Below are positions 41,945 through 51,072 of a stretch of 64,000 nucleotides of DNA, piece after piece. Location of the stretch: NCBI RefSeq assembly GCF_003285015.1, contig NZ_QMFB01000019.1, positions 217 to 64,216 of the forward strand, in the 5' to 3' direction. Each line of letters opens with the position of its first letter. Positions within the stretch are counted from its first letter, which is position 1. Position numbers and translations under genes: made by a program. A model generated the notes under the pieces. That model did not search any database, was not told the DNA's origin, and saw nothing but the letters and a program-made list of their open reading frames with translations. The DNA comes from Paenibacillus contaminans. Its GTDB lineage: Bacteria > Bacillota > Bacilli > Paenibacillales > NBRC-103111.

Positions 41945-42751
41945 ATGTTCCCGAAAAGACGTATTATTCTAATAGTTTTGGCAATATTCCTGCTTGCTCT
42001 GCCGAATGCCGCCTTCGCGGCGCCGGCTAAAGCGGCGGTTGATAAAGACTTGTTGGATCAAGGAATTGTTACGGTTGATTATGCTATTGGCAAGAACGCC
42101 AAAGCGATTGTTCGAGTGGTAAAAGGGAAAGTGCACTACGATTATAATCTGGTTGAAGGCGCACAATACCCGCTGCAGCTTGGCGACGGCAAGTATACGA
42201 TTCTTATTGCTGAAGCGGTAGGCGGTACTAAATATAAAGTAGTTGCCCAGGAAGAAGTCGTTCTGGAGATGGAAGATGCGAATGCCGTATTTTTGCAAAC
42301 CATACCGCCGATCGATTGGAATGAGGAGACGCTGGCAGTCGTGAAAGCTGCTGAACTGACCGAGGATCTCGAAACCGACGAGGAAAAGCTTGCGGCGATC
42401 TATCAATATATTACCGAAACCATAGAATACGATTATGAATTGGCAGCAACGGTTGAGCCGGGCTACATCCCGAATCTGGATGAAGTGTTCGAAGCGGAGA
42501 AGGGTATATGCTACGATTATGCGGCTACCTTCGCGGCGATGGCGAGAAGCGTCGGCCTTCCAACCAAGCTGGTAATGGGTTATCAAATGGATGATCCGGA
42601 CACCTACCATGCATGGAATGAGGTTTACCTGGAGGAAACCGATGAGTGGGTAACGATCGACACCACTTATGATGCCGCCGCGGTCCAGAATGGAGAAGCT
42701 GCGGAAATGATTAAGGATGCGGCTGATTATACGGTTGCTAAATTTTATTAA
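41945..42751 (+). CDS. Secreted transglutaminase-like protein under c-di-GMP control
   Basis: 268 residues. A Sec signal peptide (RRIILIVLAIFLLALPNAAFAAP) precedes a domain with the transglutaminase/protease fold. The catalytic triad is visible: Cys in KGICYDYAATFAAMARSVGLPT, His in YHAWNEVYL and Asp in WVTIDTTYD. The family includes protein cross-linkers, peptidases and peptide N-glycanase-like enzymes, so the reaction is open. No wall anchor or membrane helix remains after signal cleavage, so it is secreted or wall-associated. A c-di-GMP riboswitch lies in its leader, and the next gene on the same strand encodes a large LPKTG adhesin, which could be its substrate (inference). Confidence 0.88.
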   Translation: MFPKRRIILIVLAIFLLALPNAAFAAPAKAAVDKDLLDQGIVTVDYAIGKNAKAIVRVVKGKVHYDYNLVEGAQYPLQLGDGKYTILIAEAVGGTKYKVVAQEEVVLEMEDANAVFLQTIPPIDWNEETLAVVKAAELTEDLETDEEKLAAIYQYITETIEYDYELAATVEPGYIPNLDEVFEAEKGICYDYAATFAAMARSVGLPTKLVMGYQMDDPDTYHAWNEVYLEETDEWVTIDTTYDAAAVQNGEAAEMIKDAADYTVAKFY

Positions 42752-42820
42752 AACTTCATAGACGATAACGCTTGTTGAGGAATGGTTGAGCGGTACTTTG
42801 ACTATACCTAAAGCGCTATA

Positions 42821-42859
42821 GAGAACGGGATGTCCCCTCGGGGGAAATCCCGGTTCTTT
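42821..42859 (+). terminator. Probable terminator between transglutaminase-like and adhesin genes
   Basis: GAAC-GGGAT...CCCC-tcg-GGGG...ATCCC-g-GTTC followed by a short T run (CTTTG). The weak T run suggests partial read-through. Confidence 0.55.
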
Positions 42860-43031
42860 GCGTTGTTCAAATATTGTTCAGATCGGTGGATTATACTGTC
42901 CGAGATATCATGATTCCATCAACGAGACAAGCAAAAGCTGCCAAAAAGAGAGAAGATAGCGACCAGATTTTAGGAGGCGGAGGAGGAGAGCGATTTTATT
43001 TTTCACCAAACTGTAGAAAAGGAGTAATGAA

Positions 43032-46000
43032 ATGGTAACGAGGACATTAACAGCTCCCGCATTTAAGAAAAAAATCAGCATGATGCTTATCGCGTTTTTG
43101 CTTCTTATGCAAACCGTTTATGGCGGCGGCATATTTGTTGCGAATGCTGCCGGGAGCACCATTACCGAAAATATTTTAACCAGCGTAACGATGACGGTTT
43201 ATGATAAAAACGGGCAACCTGTAACCGGCAACGTATACGACCAAGAATCGGAAGTTAAACTCGATTTTACATGGGAGCTTCCGAACGGCAAGTACGAGAA
43301 TGGAAGCAAGTATACGTTCACGCTTCCGAGCAATTTCGAACTGTACAACGATATTACGGGTGATCTTGTAACCGATGAAGGTTCTGTAGGGACGTTTAAG
43401 GCTACGAAATCCGATCACAAAGTACTCATGACATTCAATGATATCGAAAACGACTTCGTCGCGGGAACGTTAACGTTTAAATCCGTTTTTAAAAAGCTTC
43501 AAGTGACGGATTCTACTGAGCAGAAAATCTCGTTCCCGGTCAATGGCGGCTATGAGATAAGTGTGTTCTTTAAGCCGACCGGCGCAAAGGAAATAGAAAA
43601 AAAAGGAACTCCTGCAGGCTTTAATGCCAAATCCATAGACTGGGAAATCATCGTCAATAAAGGCTTGAATACGGTACAGAACGGAGTCGTTACCGATACG
43701 ATCCCTACAGGCTTGGCTGCACCGGTTACGGTGGCCGTCTATGAGCTTGACATCAATGCTGGGGGCGGGGTAATCAAGGAGACGCTTGTTGATCCTTCAA
43801 AGTATACATACACAAACGGCGCACCTTTGACTGTTCAGTTCCACGGAGAAATCAAAAAAGCATACAAAATTAAATATACGACGGCAATTACTGACGCTAG
43901 TATAACGACGTTTAAAAACCAAGCCACTTTCGAAGGAGTTTCTGCTGACGAAACAGTTACCGTGAATCAAGGCAAGCACTTAACAAAGAGCTCGAGCTAC
44001 GATTCCAGTAAAGGAGTTATTTCTTGGACCATCCAATACAACTACGATGAAAGAAAAAATGCGGATCAAACCGTAACCGACCTTTTTGATGATTCTCAGA
44101 GATTGGTTGCCGGTTCGCTGAAGGTCCAATCCGTTAAGCTGAATGCCGACGGAAGCGAAGGGCAAAAGACCTTGCTGAACACTCCTGCCGGTTACACAGT
44201 GAACCCTAAGAGCGACACCGGCAAAACTGGCTTTGAACTTGTGTTCGCACAACCTGTGTCCGCGGCGTATAAAATCGAATATCAGACTGAAGCGACCGAT
44301 CTTGCAGCAGACCGTATCACAAGCACCAAGACGATCAAAAATACGGTCAGCACGGTGACCTACGGGAGCGTCAATGCTGAACGGGATGTTACCCAAGCGA
44401 TCCTGAAGAAGTCATTTGGAGCGGTAGATTACAAGAATAAGACGGTGAAATGGACCATCACGGTTAATGGCGACTCCAAGCTGATGACGAACGCGCTTAT
44501 CAAGGACACCTTTACAAACAAGGGCTTGGAGCTCATTCCGGATTCGATTAAAGTGGCTCCAAAAAATAGCGGCGTAACGGCAGTGGTTTATGAAATACTA
44601 CCGAATCCGCCAGCGGTAAAAGACGGATTTAATGTTCAATTCAAAGCTCCTATTAACGTTCCGTACACGATTAGCTACGAAACGAAATTCATGTACTATG
44701 AGCTGCTTACCGGAAAAACGAAATTTTTGAACACTGCTGAAGTTACTTGGGATCAGTACCCGGGGAAATCCATAAAAGTGGATGAAGATTTCGATCCTAA
44801 CCCTGAGACGAAGGCGAACGGCTTTAAGTACGGATCTTACAATGCCGCTACGAAGAAAGTTACTTGGAATATCGGGGTCAACTATAACGGAAAGCCGCTT
44901 ACATCGATTGATGTAACGGATGCTGTACCTGCAGGCCAAAAGCTGGATCCCGATTCGATCAAAGTATACTACATGGATATTACGACAGGCGGCAAAAAGG
45001 AAGATACTACGGCAAAAGCTGCCCAAGTGCCGGCTGATCGTTACCAGATCGTCAAGAACGATCCGAATAAAGTGGTCGTGAAATTTAGCGATCCTTTGAA
45101 TGCTCCTTTTAGCGATCCGTTCTTGATTACATTCGAAACGAGCATCGACAATCAAATTGTAGGCGCAAATGTTAAAAATGAAGCTTCGGTAACCTATAAT
45201 TCCGATCCGGTCGTGAAATACTCCGCTACCGTAGACATCAAGCAAGGCGGGGAGTATGTTTACAAGGACGGCCAGCAGGACGGCGACGTGATTAATTGGT
45301 CTATCGCCATCAATCGCGGACAGTCGACCGTTCAAGGAGCGAAAATCAAGGATATCCCAAGCGACAATCAAATCTTTAAGCCGGGAACGTTCCATTTGTT
45401 TGAGACGACCGTCGATAGTGCAGGGAATGTGAAAAAAGCGCAACCTGTCTCGGAACTAACGGTAAATGTTGATTATAAACTGGAAATCAAAACGGATAAT
45501 AGCGGCAATCAGACATTCGAGCTTGAATTTTTACATGAAATCAAGACGGCTTATATTTTGGAATATCAATCGTTAATTGTTGCCGCCAACAATGATAAGG
45601 TAACCAATAAGGTGGAGTTTAGCGGCAATAACGTACAAACAACAATAACGCCGTCAACAAAAGAGATCATCGTCAAATTCTCATCGGGATCCGGTACAGG
45701 AAGCGGGATTAGAGGCGCGCTGACCGTTGAGAAAAAGGATGAGCTCGATGGTACTAAGCTGCTCAGCGGCGCGACATTCAGTCTATTCCGCGTATCTGGC
45801 TCGGATCGTATCCTGGTCAATACCCTTACGACGGGTAACGACGGGAAGATTGAATTTAAAAAGCTCCTGGCAGGAGACTACATTTTGAACGAAATTACAG
45901 CTCCGGCAGGATACGTTTTGGATTCGAAGGATCACCAGGTAACGATTAATTCTACGACACCGATTAACAAGACAATTAAAAACAAAAAAGTGGCGACACC

Positions 46001-46706
46001 GACGCCGACACCTACGGTAACGCCGACGTCTACACCAACAGTGACACCGACGCCGACACCGACACCTACGGTAACGCCGACAGTGACACCGACATCGACG
46101 CCGGCAACGCCGTCGCCAACACCGGCAACACCGACGCCGACAACATCGGTAGAAACGCCGTCGCCGACACCGGCAACGCCAACACCAACACCAACACCGA
46201 CGCCATCGGCAACGCCTGCGACACCAACGCCGACGACTTCAGTAGCACCGACGCCGACACCGACAGCAACGACGCCGGTAGAGACTGCGTCGCCATCGCC
46301 GACGCCGGTACCGACTAAGGAGCCGGTAACCGAACAGAAGAAGACGGACAAAGACACTTTGTTAGAGGGCGAAGTTGAAGTTCCGCTCGGAGGAAAACCG
46401 TCAGTCGGACAAAAACCGAAAAATGGCACGGTAGATGTAGATCCGGATGGCCGCTGGGTTTATAAACCGGACTCCGGATATATCGGAAAAGATCATTTTA
46501 CAATCGTGGTCAAGGATAAGGACGGAGCCGAAGAGGAATATTTCATTGACATTGATGTCGAGGATGTTCCGCTTGGCATAACGCCTCCAGTAAAAGAGCT
46601 GCCGAAGACAGGCGAAGAAAGGCATTATTATTTTGAAATGGCCGGTCTTGTCATGTTGCTCTTGGGGGCGGTGCTTCTGAGAAGCAGATTCTCCAGAAAC
46701 AAATAA
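43032..46706 (+). CDS. LPKTG-anchored adhesin with collagen-binding-type repeats
   Basis: 1224 residues, ATG behind AAAGGAG. A long signal peptide is followed by about five tandem domains of roughly 150 residues resembling Cna/collagen-binding folds; each has a KxVxWxIxVN-type strand then a (T/K)DxxP/F turn (for example SIDWEIIVNKGLN, VISWTIQYNYDE, TVKWTITVNGD, KVTWNIGVNYNG, VINWSIAINRGQ). Residues about 896-986 are a SpaA/Cna-B domain with isopeptide-type Lys (TVEKKDE) and Glu (NEITAPAGY). A Thr/Pro stalk (about 987-1096), an Ig-like module (GTVDVDPDGRWVYKP...GKDHFTI) and LPKTGEE plus helix and basic tail complete it. Sortase should link it to peptidoglycan. Confidence 0.9.
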   Translation: MVTRTLTAPAFKKKISMMLIAFLLLMQTVYGGGIFVANAAGSTITENILTSVTMTVYDKNGQPVTGNVYDQESEVKLDFTWELPNGKYENGSKYTFTLPSNFELYNDITGDLVTDEGSVGTFKATKSDHKVLMTFNDIENDFVAGTLTFKSVFKKLQVTDSTEQKISFPVNGGYEISVFFKPTGAKEIEKKGTPAGFNAKSIDWEIIVNKGLNTVQNGVVTDTIPTGLAAPVTVAVYELDINAGGGVIKETLVDPSKYTYTNGAPLTVQFHGEIKKAYKIKYTTAITDASITTFKNQATFEGVSADETVTVNQGKHLTKSSSYDSSKGVISWTIQYNYDERKNADQTVTDLFDDSQRLVAGSLKVQSVKLNADGSEGQKTLLNTPAGYTVNPKSDTGKTGFELVFAQPVSAAYKIEYQTEATDLAADRITSTKTIKNTVSTVTYGSVNAERDVTQAILKKSFGAVDYKNKTVKWTITVNGDSKLMTNALIKDTFTNKGLELIPDSIKVAPKNSGVTAVVYEILPNPPAVKDGFNVQFKAPINVPYTISYETKFMYYELLTGKTKFLNTAEVTWDQYPGKSIKVDEDFDPNPETKANGFKYGSYNAATKKVTWNIGVNYNGKPLTSIDVTDAVPAGQKLDPDSIKVYYMDITTGGKKEDTTAKAAQVPADRYQIVKNDPNKVVVKFSDPLNAPFSDPFLITFETSIDNQIVGANVKNEASVTYNSDPVVKYSATVDIKQGGEYVYKDGQQDGDVINWSIAINRGQSTVQGAKIKDIPSDNQIFKPGTFHLFETTVDSAGNVKKAQPVSELTVNVDYKLEIKTDNSGNQTFELEFLHEIKTAYILEYQSLIVAANNDKVTNKVEFSGNNVQTTITPSTKEIIVKFSSGSGTGSGIRGALTVEKKDELDGTKLLSGATFSLFRVSGSDRILVNTLTTGNDGKIEFKKLLAGDYILNEITAPAGYVLDSKDHQVTINSTTPINKTIKNKKVATPTPTPTVTPTSTPTVTPTPTPTPTVTPTVTPTSTPATPSPTPATPTPTTSVETPSPTPATPTPTPTPTPSATPATPTPTTSVAPTPTPTATTPVETASPSPTPVPTKEPVTEQKKTDKDTLLEGEVEVPLGGKPSVGQKPKNGTVDVDPDGRWVYKPDSGYIGKDHFTIVVKDKDGAEEEYFIDIDVEDVPLGITPPVKELPKTGEERHYYFEMAGLVMLLLGAVLLRSRFSRNK
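45990..46322 (+). repeat. Coding minisatellite for a Thr/Pro stalk
   Basis: Degenerate repetition of ACACCGACGCC-type units encoding TPTPTP with interspersed Ser, Ala and Val. Repeat number is likely to vary among strains, changing stalk length without breaking the frame when units are multiples of three. Confidence 0.85.
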
Positions 46707-46722
46707 TTCATCGTTAAAGGAT

Positions 46723-46763
46723 AAAACGCCTGCTTGCGTCATTGACGCCGGCAGGCGTTTTGC
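46723..46763 (+). terminator. Terminator of the adhesin gene; reversed copy E of the hairpin repeat
   Basis: Perfect 11-bp stem AAAACGCCTGC / GCAGGCGTTTT with an inner GCGTC-att-GACGC stem. Read on the other strand it gives GGCGTTTTATCCTT, matching the right arm of copy D (GGCGTTTATCCTTG), so it belongs to the same sequence family. Confidence 0.85.
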
Positions 46764-46881
46764 TGTGTGGCTGCAGCATAATTTTTCGCCGATACAGTCC
46801 GTCACACATTTACCGCGATTGGCTTTTTCATGATGGTGATTTAGCAATTGTGTCCGGGCGCTGGCTTAAAAGCGCGAACAT

Positions 46882-46921
46882 AAAAAACGCCTGCCTTCAC
46901 GAGGTGAAGACTGGCGTAAAA
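46882..46921 (-). terminator. Terminator of the sortase gene
   Basis: On the minus strand ACGCC-ag-TCTTCAC-ctc-GTGAAG-gca-GGCGT is followed by TTTTTT. Its bulged layout resembles the terminator at 36761. Confidence 0.8.
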
Positions 46922-46977
46922 TTTTAAAGGTTTGGGGAATCGGCGGACCTACCTATAGATCAGGCGTGACTCGACTA

Positions 46978-47676
46978 CTAGTAATCAGGGTTTGGTTTGG
47001 CTTGCACAATAAGCCGATGAGTCGCGTTGACGATCGGATCGCATGTAATGAGGGTGAGTACTTGATCTTTCTTGTTGCTTTTCAGCACCCAAGTATCCGT
47101 GGGTTTAACAACAACGACGTTATAAACGGTATAGACGATTTTTTTGTCCTTTATTTTCAGCTCAATTTTGTCGCCCACTTCCATCTCGTTCAGGCGGTTG
47201 AAGAGCTTTCCTTTATTTCGTACCCGGTGAGCGGCTATCGCAGCGTTGCCGACTTCGCCGAGCGCGGCCGTCTCCGTCATATGGGCGGCTGCGTATTTCA
47301 TGTTCTCCTCGGTAGCTCCCTCCAACACCGGCAATTTCAGGTTAATTTTGTCGATGGAGAGAAGCGCAACAGCCTGTTTGTCTTGCTTCGGCTCAGGTTC
47401 CGCTTGCGGAGCGGGGCTCGCTTCCGGCACCTCCTCCTCTTCGGCCGCAGGAGACTCATTGACTTGCATAAACAATTGGGAAAGCTGCTCGTATTCGGCC
47501 GCAGCCCGGGGGTCGACCTCGTGCTCGCCCGAAACGGAGAAGCTTTGTTCCGTTTGCTCCAGCAGCTTCGTTTGCCGCCAATCGTAATAAATGTCTTTGG
47601 CTTGTGGCCATAATAGCAGCAGGATACCGGCGACAAAGCAGAACAAGGATAAGGTATTTATGTTTTTTTTCATCAT
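46978..47676 (-). CDS. Sortase (class D type)
   Basis: 232 residues. An N-terminal membrane anchor (TLSLFCFVAGILLLLWPQA) is followed by a helical linker rich in Glu and Pro, then the sortase barrel. Catalytic residues are in place: His in AAIAAHRVRN, Cys in VLTLITCDP and Arg in ATHRLIVQA. The IDKINLKLPVLEGATEENMKYAAAHM segment is typical of class D enzymes of Bacillales. It is convergent with the LPKTG adhesin gene and separated by two back-to-back terminators, so it is very likely the dedicated or at least available anchor enzyme. Ribosome site AGAGGCG is weak. Confidence 0.91.
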   Translation of the reverse strand: MMKKNINTLSLFCFVAGILLLLWPQAKDIYYDWRQTKLLEQTEQSFSVSGEHEVDPRAAAEYEQLSQLFMQVNESPAAEEEEVPEASPAPQAEPEPKQDKQAVALLSIDKINLKLPVLEGATEENMKYAAAHMTETAALGEVGNAAIAAHRVRNKGKLFNRLNEMEVGDKIELKIKDKKIVYTVYNVVVVKPTDTWVLKSNKKDQVLTLITCDPIVNATHRLIVQAKPNPDY

Positions 47677-47957
47677 TCGCCTCTGTTTTTTTTAGAATTA
47701 GTATAGGGATGAAGTTTCCCTATTTAATCATATAGTCCGCATCTGAACGAAAAATGAACGGAAAGATTTATATTCCTCCTTGACCCGCAAACATGCCGTA
47801 TTTTCAGAGTTCCATGCTGCACAACAGCGGTCGAATCGTAAAATCCGATGTGGTTAACTAACCGTCCTTGCTTGGCGCTGTGACCAACTCTACTGTTTTT
47901 ACGTAAGATAAACAGAGGATGACGCATCCTTCTAATAAGGACAAGGAGGTATGCCGT

Positions 47958-48626
47958 ATGAAGGTGTCACAGCGGCAATTTATCGATGCCGTAGCGCCGA
48001 TCGCCGTTTTGCTGCGTACCGAAGGCTCCTCGATATTCCCGTCCGTCCGAATTGCGCAGGCTTTGCTCGAAACAGGCAGCACCCTGCATCCATGGAACAA
48101 CCTGGTTGGATATAAAGTGGGCGATGGCGGGCTAACGCCGTATTGGCGCGGCCGCAGCGTAAGCAGGACGACTTGGGAGGTCTACGACGGCGTCCGGGTG
48201 GATGGCGTGGCCGCGGATTGGCGTGCGTACGATACGATCGCCGACTGCTTCCGCGATCAGGATCTGCTTTTTCTGAAGCCGCGCTATGACCGGGTACGTG
48301 TTTCGGCAACGCCGCAGGAACAGACCGTCATGCTGCAGGCTTGCGGATATGCGACCGATCCGGCGTACCCGGGAAAGCTGCAAAGCTTGATCGCTACCCA
48401 TCAATTGCTAAGCTACGATACGGAAGCGGAGGAGAGAATGCCGATGAAATTGGAGCATGATTGGCAATGGAACATGCTCGGCGACGCGCTCGACGGGCTT
48501 TATAAGCAAGGGCTTATTACCGACAACAGCTGGGTGGAGAAGGCATATAAGCAGACGCTGACGCAATCGGAGCTGACGTGGTTGAATACGATCCTGTTCG
48601 CGCGCAAAAACGGCGTGCAAATTTAG
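47958..48626 (+). CDS. GH73 (FlgJ-like) glucosaminidase-domain protein
   Basis: 222 residues from ATG 47958, chosen for AAGGAGGT seven bases upstream. Residues about 5-150 follow the GH73 fold: SVRIAQALLETG with the catalytic Glu, WNNLVGYKV, DWRAYDTIADCFRDQDLLF and QACGYATDPAYPGKLQSLI. It should cleave the GlcNAc-MurNAc bonds of peptidoglycan. No signal peptide is visible, so export is by an unknown route or the protein acts after lysis, as with phage-type enzymes. The C-terminal 60 residues (WQWNMLGDALDGLYKQGLI) look like an SLH-free helical module found in related Paenibacillus proteins. Confidence 0.85.
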   Translation: MKVSQRQFIDAVAPIAVLLRTEGSSIFPSVRIAQALLETGSTLHPWNNLVGYKVGDGGLTPYWRGRSVSRTTWEVYDGVRVDGVAADWRAYDTIADCFRDQDLLFLKPRYDRVRVSATPQEQTVMLQACGYATDPAYPGKLQSLIATHQLLSYDTEAEERMPMKLEHDWQWNMLGDALDGLYKQGLITDNSWVEKAYKQTLTQSELTWLNTILFARKNGVQI

Positions 48627-48688
48627 TTTTATTTTCGGGTTCGAAAGATGAGAATAGGATGAACAGAGGTTCGGCTCTTTATCCGAAT

Positions 48689-48736
48689 CAGGCTATTGTC
48701 AGGCCTCTGTCTGGCGATAGCCTGTTTGGGTATTTT
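48689..48736 (+). terminator. Hairpin terminator after the GH73 gene
   Basis: CAGGCTAT (48689-48696) pairs with ATAGCCTG (48717-48724) with inner CAG/CTG pairing, then TTTGGGTATTTT. Confidence 0.6.
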
Positions 48737-48830
48737 CGAAGCATCGCCAGCGGTTTACAGGATGACTTTGCATCACGTCTGCGATATAATTAAATAATGA
48801 CCATTTACAGAAAATTAAGGAGTTGTCGTA

Positions 48831-49931
48831 ATGGCTTTGAAGGCTGGAATCGTCGGCTTGCCGAACGTGGGCAAATCGACTTTATTTAATGCGATCACAC
48901 AAGCGGGGGCGGAATCCGCGAACTACCCGTTCTGTACCATCGACCCGAACGTAGGGGTTGTAGAAGTGCCGGACGAGCGGCTGCAGAAGCTGGCCGACAT
49001 CGTCAACCCTAACCGGATCGTGCCTACGGCGTTCGAATTTATCGACATCGCCGGCATCGTGAAAGGCGCAAGCAAAGGCGAAGGGCTCGGCAATAAATTT
49101 TTGGCGCATATCCGCGAAGTGGATGCGATCGTTCATGTCGTCCGCTGCTTCCAGGATGAGAACATTACGCACGTATCCGGCAAAGTCGACCCGATCAGCG
49201 ATATCGAGACGATCAACCTTGAGCTGATTCTTGCCGATCTCGAGTCGGTGGAGAAGCGGATCGACCGCTCCCGCAAAAATATGAAGGGCGGCGACAAGAA
49301 GTACGCGGCCGAAGTCGAGTGCCTGGAACGGATCAAAGAGGCGCTGTACAATGACCTGCCGGCGAGAAGCGTCGAGGTTAGCGATGAAGAGGCGGTTCTG
49401 ATTCGCGATCTGCACCTGCTGACGATGAAAAAGATGCTGTATGCGGCTAACGTAAGCGAAGCGGAAGTAGCGAATGCCGACGACAATCCTTACGTGCAGA
49501 AGGTTCGCGAGTTCGCAGCGAAGGAAGGCGCGGAAGTCGTGCCGATCAGCGCCAAGGTGGAGGCGGAAATCGCGGAGCTGGACGGAGAAGACAAGGAAAT
49601 GTTCTTGCAAGAATTAGGTTTGACGGAATCCGGCCTCAACCGTTTGATTCGCGCCGCCTATAAATTGCTCGGACTGTACACGTACTTTACGGCGGGCGTG
49701 CAGGAAGTGCGTGCGTGGACGATCCGCAAAGGACTTAAAGCGCCTCAAGCGGCAGGCGTTATTCATACGGACTTCGAACGCGGATTTATTCGTGCCGAGG
49801 TCGTATCTTACGAGGATTTGGTTGCAGCGGGTTCGATGAACGCCGCGAAGGATAAAGGGCAGCTCCGGCTGGAAGGCAAGGAGTATGTCGTGAACGACGG
49901 CGATGTTATGCATTTCCGCTTTAATGTTTAG
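48831..49931 (+). CDS. ychF: Ribosome-associated ATPase/GTPase YchF (Obg family)
   Basis: 366 residues, the standard YchF length. The G1 loop GLPNVGKSTLFNAIT, G3 DIAGIVKGASKGEGLGN and a coiled-coil insert are present; the C-terminal TGS domain includes AWTIRKGLKAPQAAGVIHTDFERGFIRAEV. YchF binds ribosomes and hydrolyses ATP in most bacteria and influences stress responses. ATG behind AAGGAGTTG. It precedes prfA by 64 bases, possibly sharing a transcript. In B. subtilis the equivalent (yyaF) is near the origin, whereas prfA is in the ywl region, so this junction differs. Confidence 0.96.
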   Translation: MALKAGIVGLPNVGKSTLFNAITQAGAESANYPFCTIDPNVGVVEVPDERLQKLADIVNPNRIVPTAFEFIDIAGIVKGASKGEGLGNKFLAHIREVDAIVHVVRCFQDENITHVSGKVDPISDIETINLELILADLESVEKRIDRSRKNMKGGDKKYAAEVECLERIKEALYNDLPARSVEVSDEEAVLIRDLHLLTMKKMLYAANVSEAEVANADDNPYVQKVREFAAKEGAEVVPISAKVEAEIAELDGEDKEMFLQELGLTESGLNRLIRAAYKLLGLYTYFTAGVQEVRAWTIRKGLKAPQAAGVIHTDFERGFIRAEVVSYEDLVAAGSMNAAKDKGQLRLEGKEYVVNDGDVMHFRFNV

Positions 49932-49995
49932 CGGATGCCTTGACGGCGGCAATCCATTCTAATAAAGGTTTTTAGAAAGCAAGGGGTGAACGAAC

Positions 49996-51066
49996 ATGTT
50001 GGACCGGCTTCAATCATTAGCGGATAGGTATGATAAATTAAGCGAGCTGCTTTGCGATCCGGACGTTGCGAACGATCCGAAGAAGCTGCGCGAGTATTCC
50101 AAAGAGCAGTCCGATTTGCAGGAATCGTATACGGCTTACATGGAGTACAAATCGGTCATGGAGCAGCTCGAGCAAGCGAAAGTGATGCAGAACGAGAAGC
50201 TCGATGACGAGATGCGCGAGATGGTCAAAATGGAAATCGACGAGCTCGTCGAAAACAAAACCCGCTTGGAAGAGCAGATCAAAATTTTGATGCTGCCGAA
50301 AGACCCGAACGACGACAAGAACGTTATTGTGGAAATTCGCGGAGCGGCGGGGGGCGACGAGGCGGCTTTGTTCGCAGCCGATCTGTATCGGATGTATACG
50401 CGTTATGCGGATACCCAGGGCTGGCGAGTGGAAGTGCTGGATACGAATCTGAACGATCTCGGCGGGTTCAAAGAGGTCATTTTCATGATTACCGGCAAAG
50501 GCGCGTACAGCAAAATGAAATACGAGAGCGGCGCTCACCGGGTGCAGCGCATTCCGGTTACTGAGTCGGGCGGACGGATCCATACGTCCACATCAACGGT
50601 CGGCGTTATGCCGGAGGTTGAGGATTTCGATATCGAAATCAAAGAAAGCGACATTCGCGTCGATACGTTCTGTTCGAGCGGAGCGGGCGGGCAGTCGGTC
50701 AACACGACGAAATCGGCCGTGCGGGTAACCCACGTCCCGACAGGCATCGTGGCCACCTGCCAAGACGGCAAATCGCAAAACTCCAACAAAGAAAAAGCGC
50801 TGCAGGTACTGCGTGCGCGGATTAACGATAAGTTTCTGCAGGAAGAGCAAGCCAAATATGCCGATGAGCGCAAAAGCAAAGTCGGTACCGGCGACCGCAG
50901 CGAACGGATCCGTACGTACAATTTCCCGCAAAGCCGTGTGACCGATCACCGGATCGGCCTGACTCTGCACCGTTTGGAGACTGTCTTGAACGGCGATTTG
51001 GAAGAAATCGTTTCGGCGTTGACAGTGGCTGCGCAAGCGGATCAGCTGGACGATAAAGGAGAATAA
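49996..51066 (+). CDS. prfA: Peptide chain release factor 1
   Basis: 356 residues, the usual RF1 length. It releases nascent chains at UAA and UAG. The GGQ loop is SSGAGGQSVNTTKSAVRVTH, whose Gln is methylated by the product of the next gene. The PxT-type codon-recognition region lies near RIPVTESGGRIHTST. ATG behind AAGGGGTG. It is followed six bases later by prmC, the conserved prfA-prmC pair. Confidence 0.97.
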   Translation: MLDRLQSLADRYDKLSELLCDPDVANDPKKLREYSKEQSDLQESYTAYMEYKSVMEQLEQAKVMQNEKLDDEMREMVKMEIDELVENKTRLEEQIKILMLPKDPNDDKNVIVEIRGAAGGDEAALFAADLYRMYTRYADTQGWRVEVLDTNLNDLGGFKEVIFMITGKGAYSKMKYESGAHRVQRIPVTESGGRIHTSTSTVGVMPEVEDFDIEIKESDIRVDTFCSSGAGGQSVNTTKSAVRVTHVPTGIVATCQDGKSQNSNKEKALQVLRARINDKFLQEEQAKYADERKSKVGTGDRSERIRTYNFPQSRVTDHRIGLTLHRLETVLNGDLEEIVSALTVAAQADQLDDKGE

Positions 51067-51072
51067 GACGTC

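Noticed and set aside
45990..46322. CRISPR-like repetition
   Set aside because: Repeats are short, degenerate and contiguous, with no constant spacers, and lie in frame within a coding gene.
45932..46429. Minus-strand frame rich in Val and Gly opposite the adhesin stalk
   Set aside because: It is the reverse complement of the Thr/Pro minisatellite, which is open in several frames by composition.
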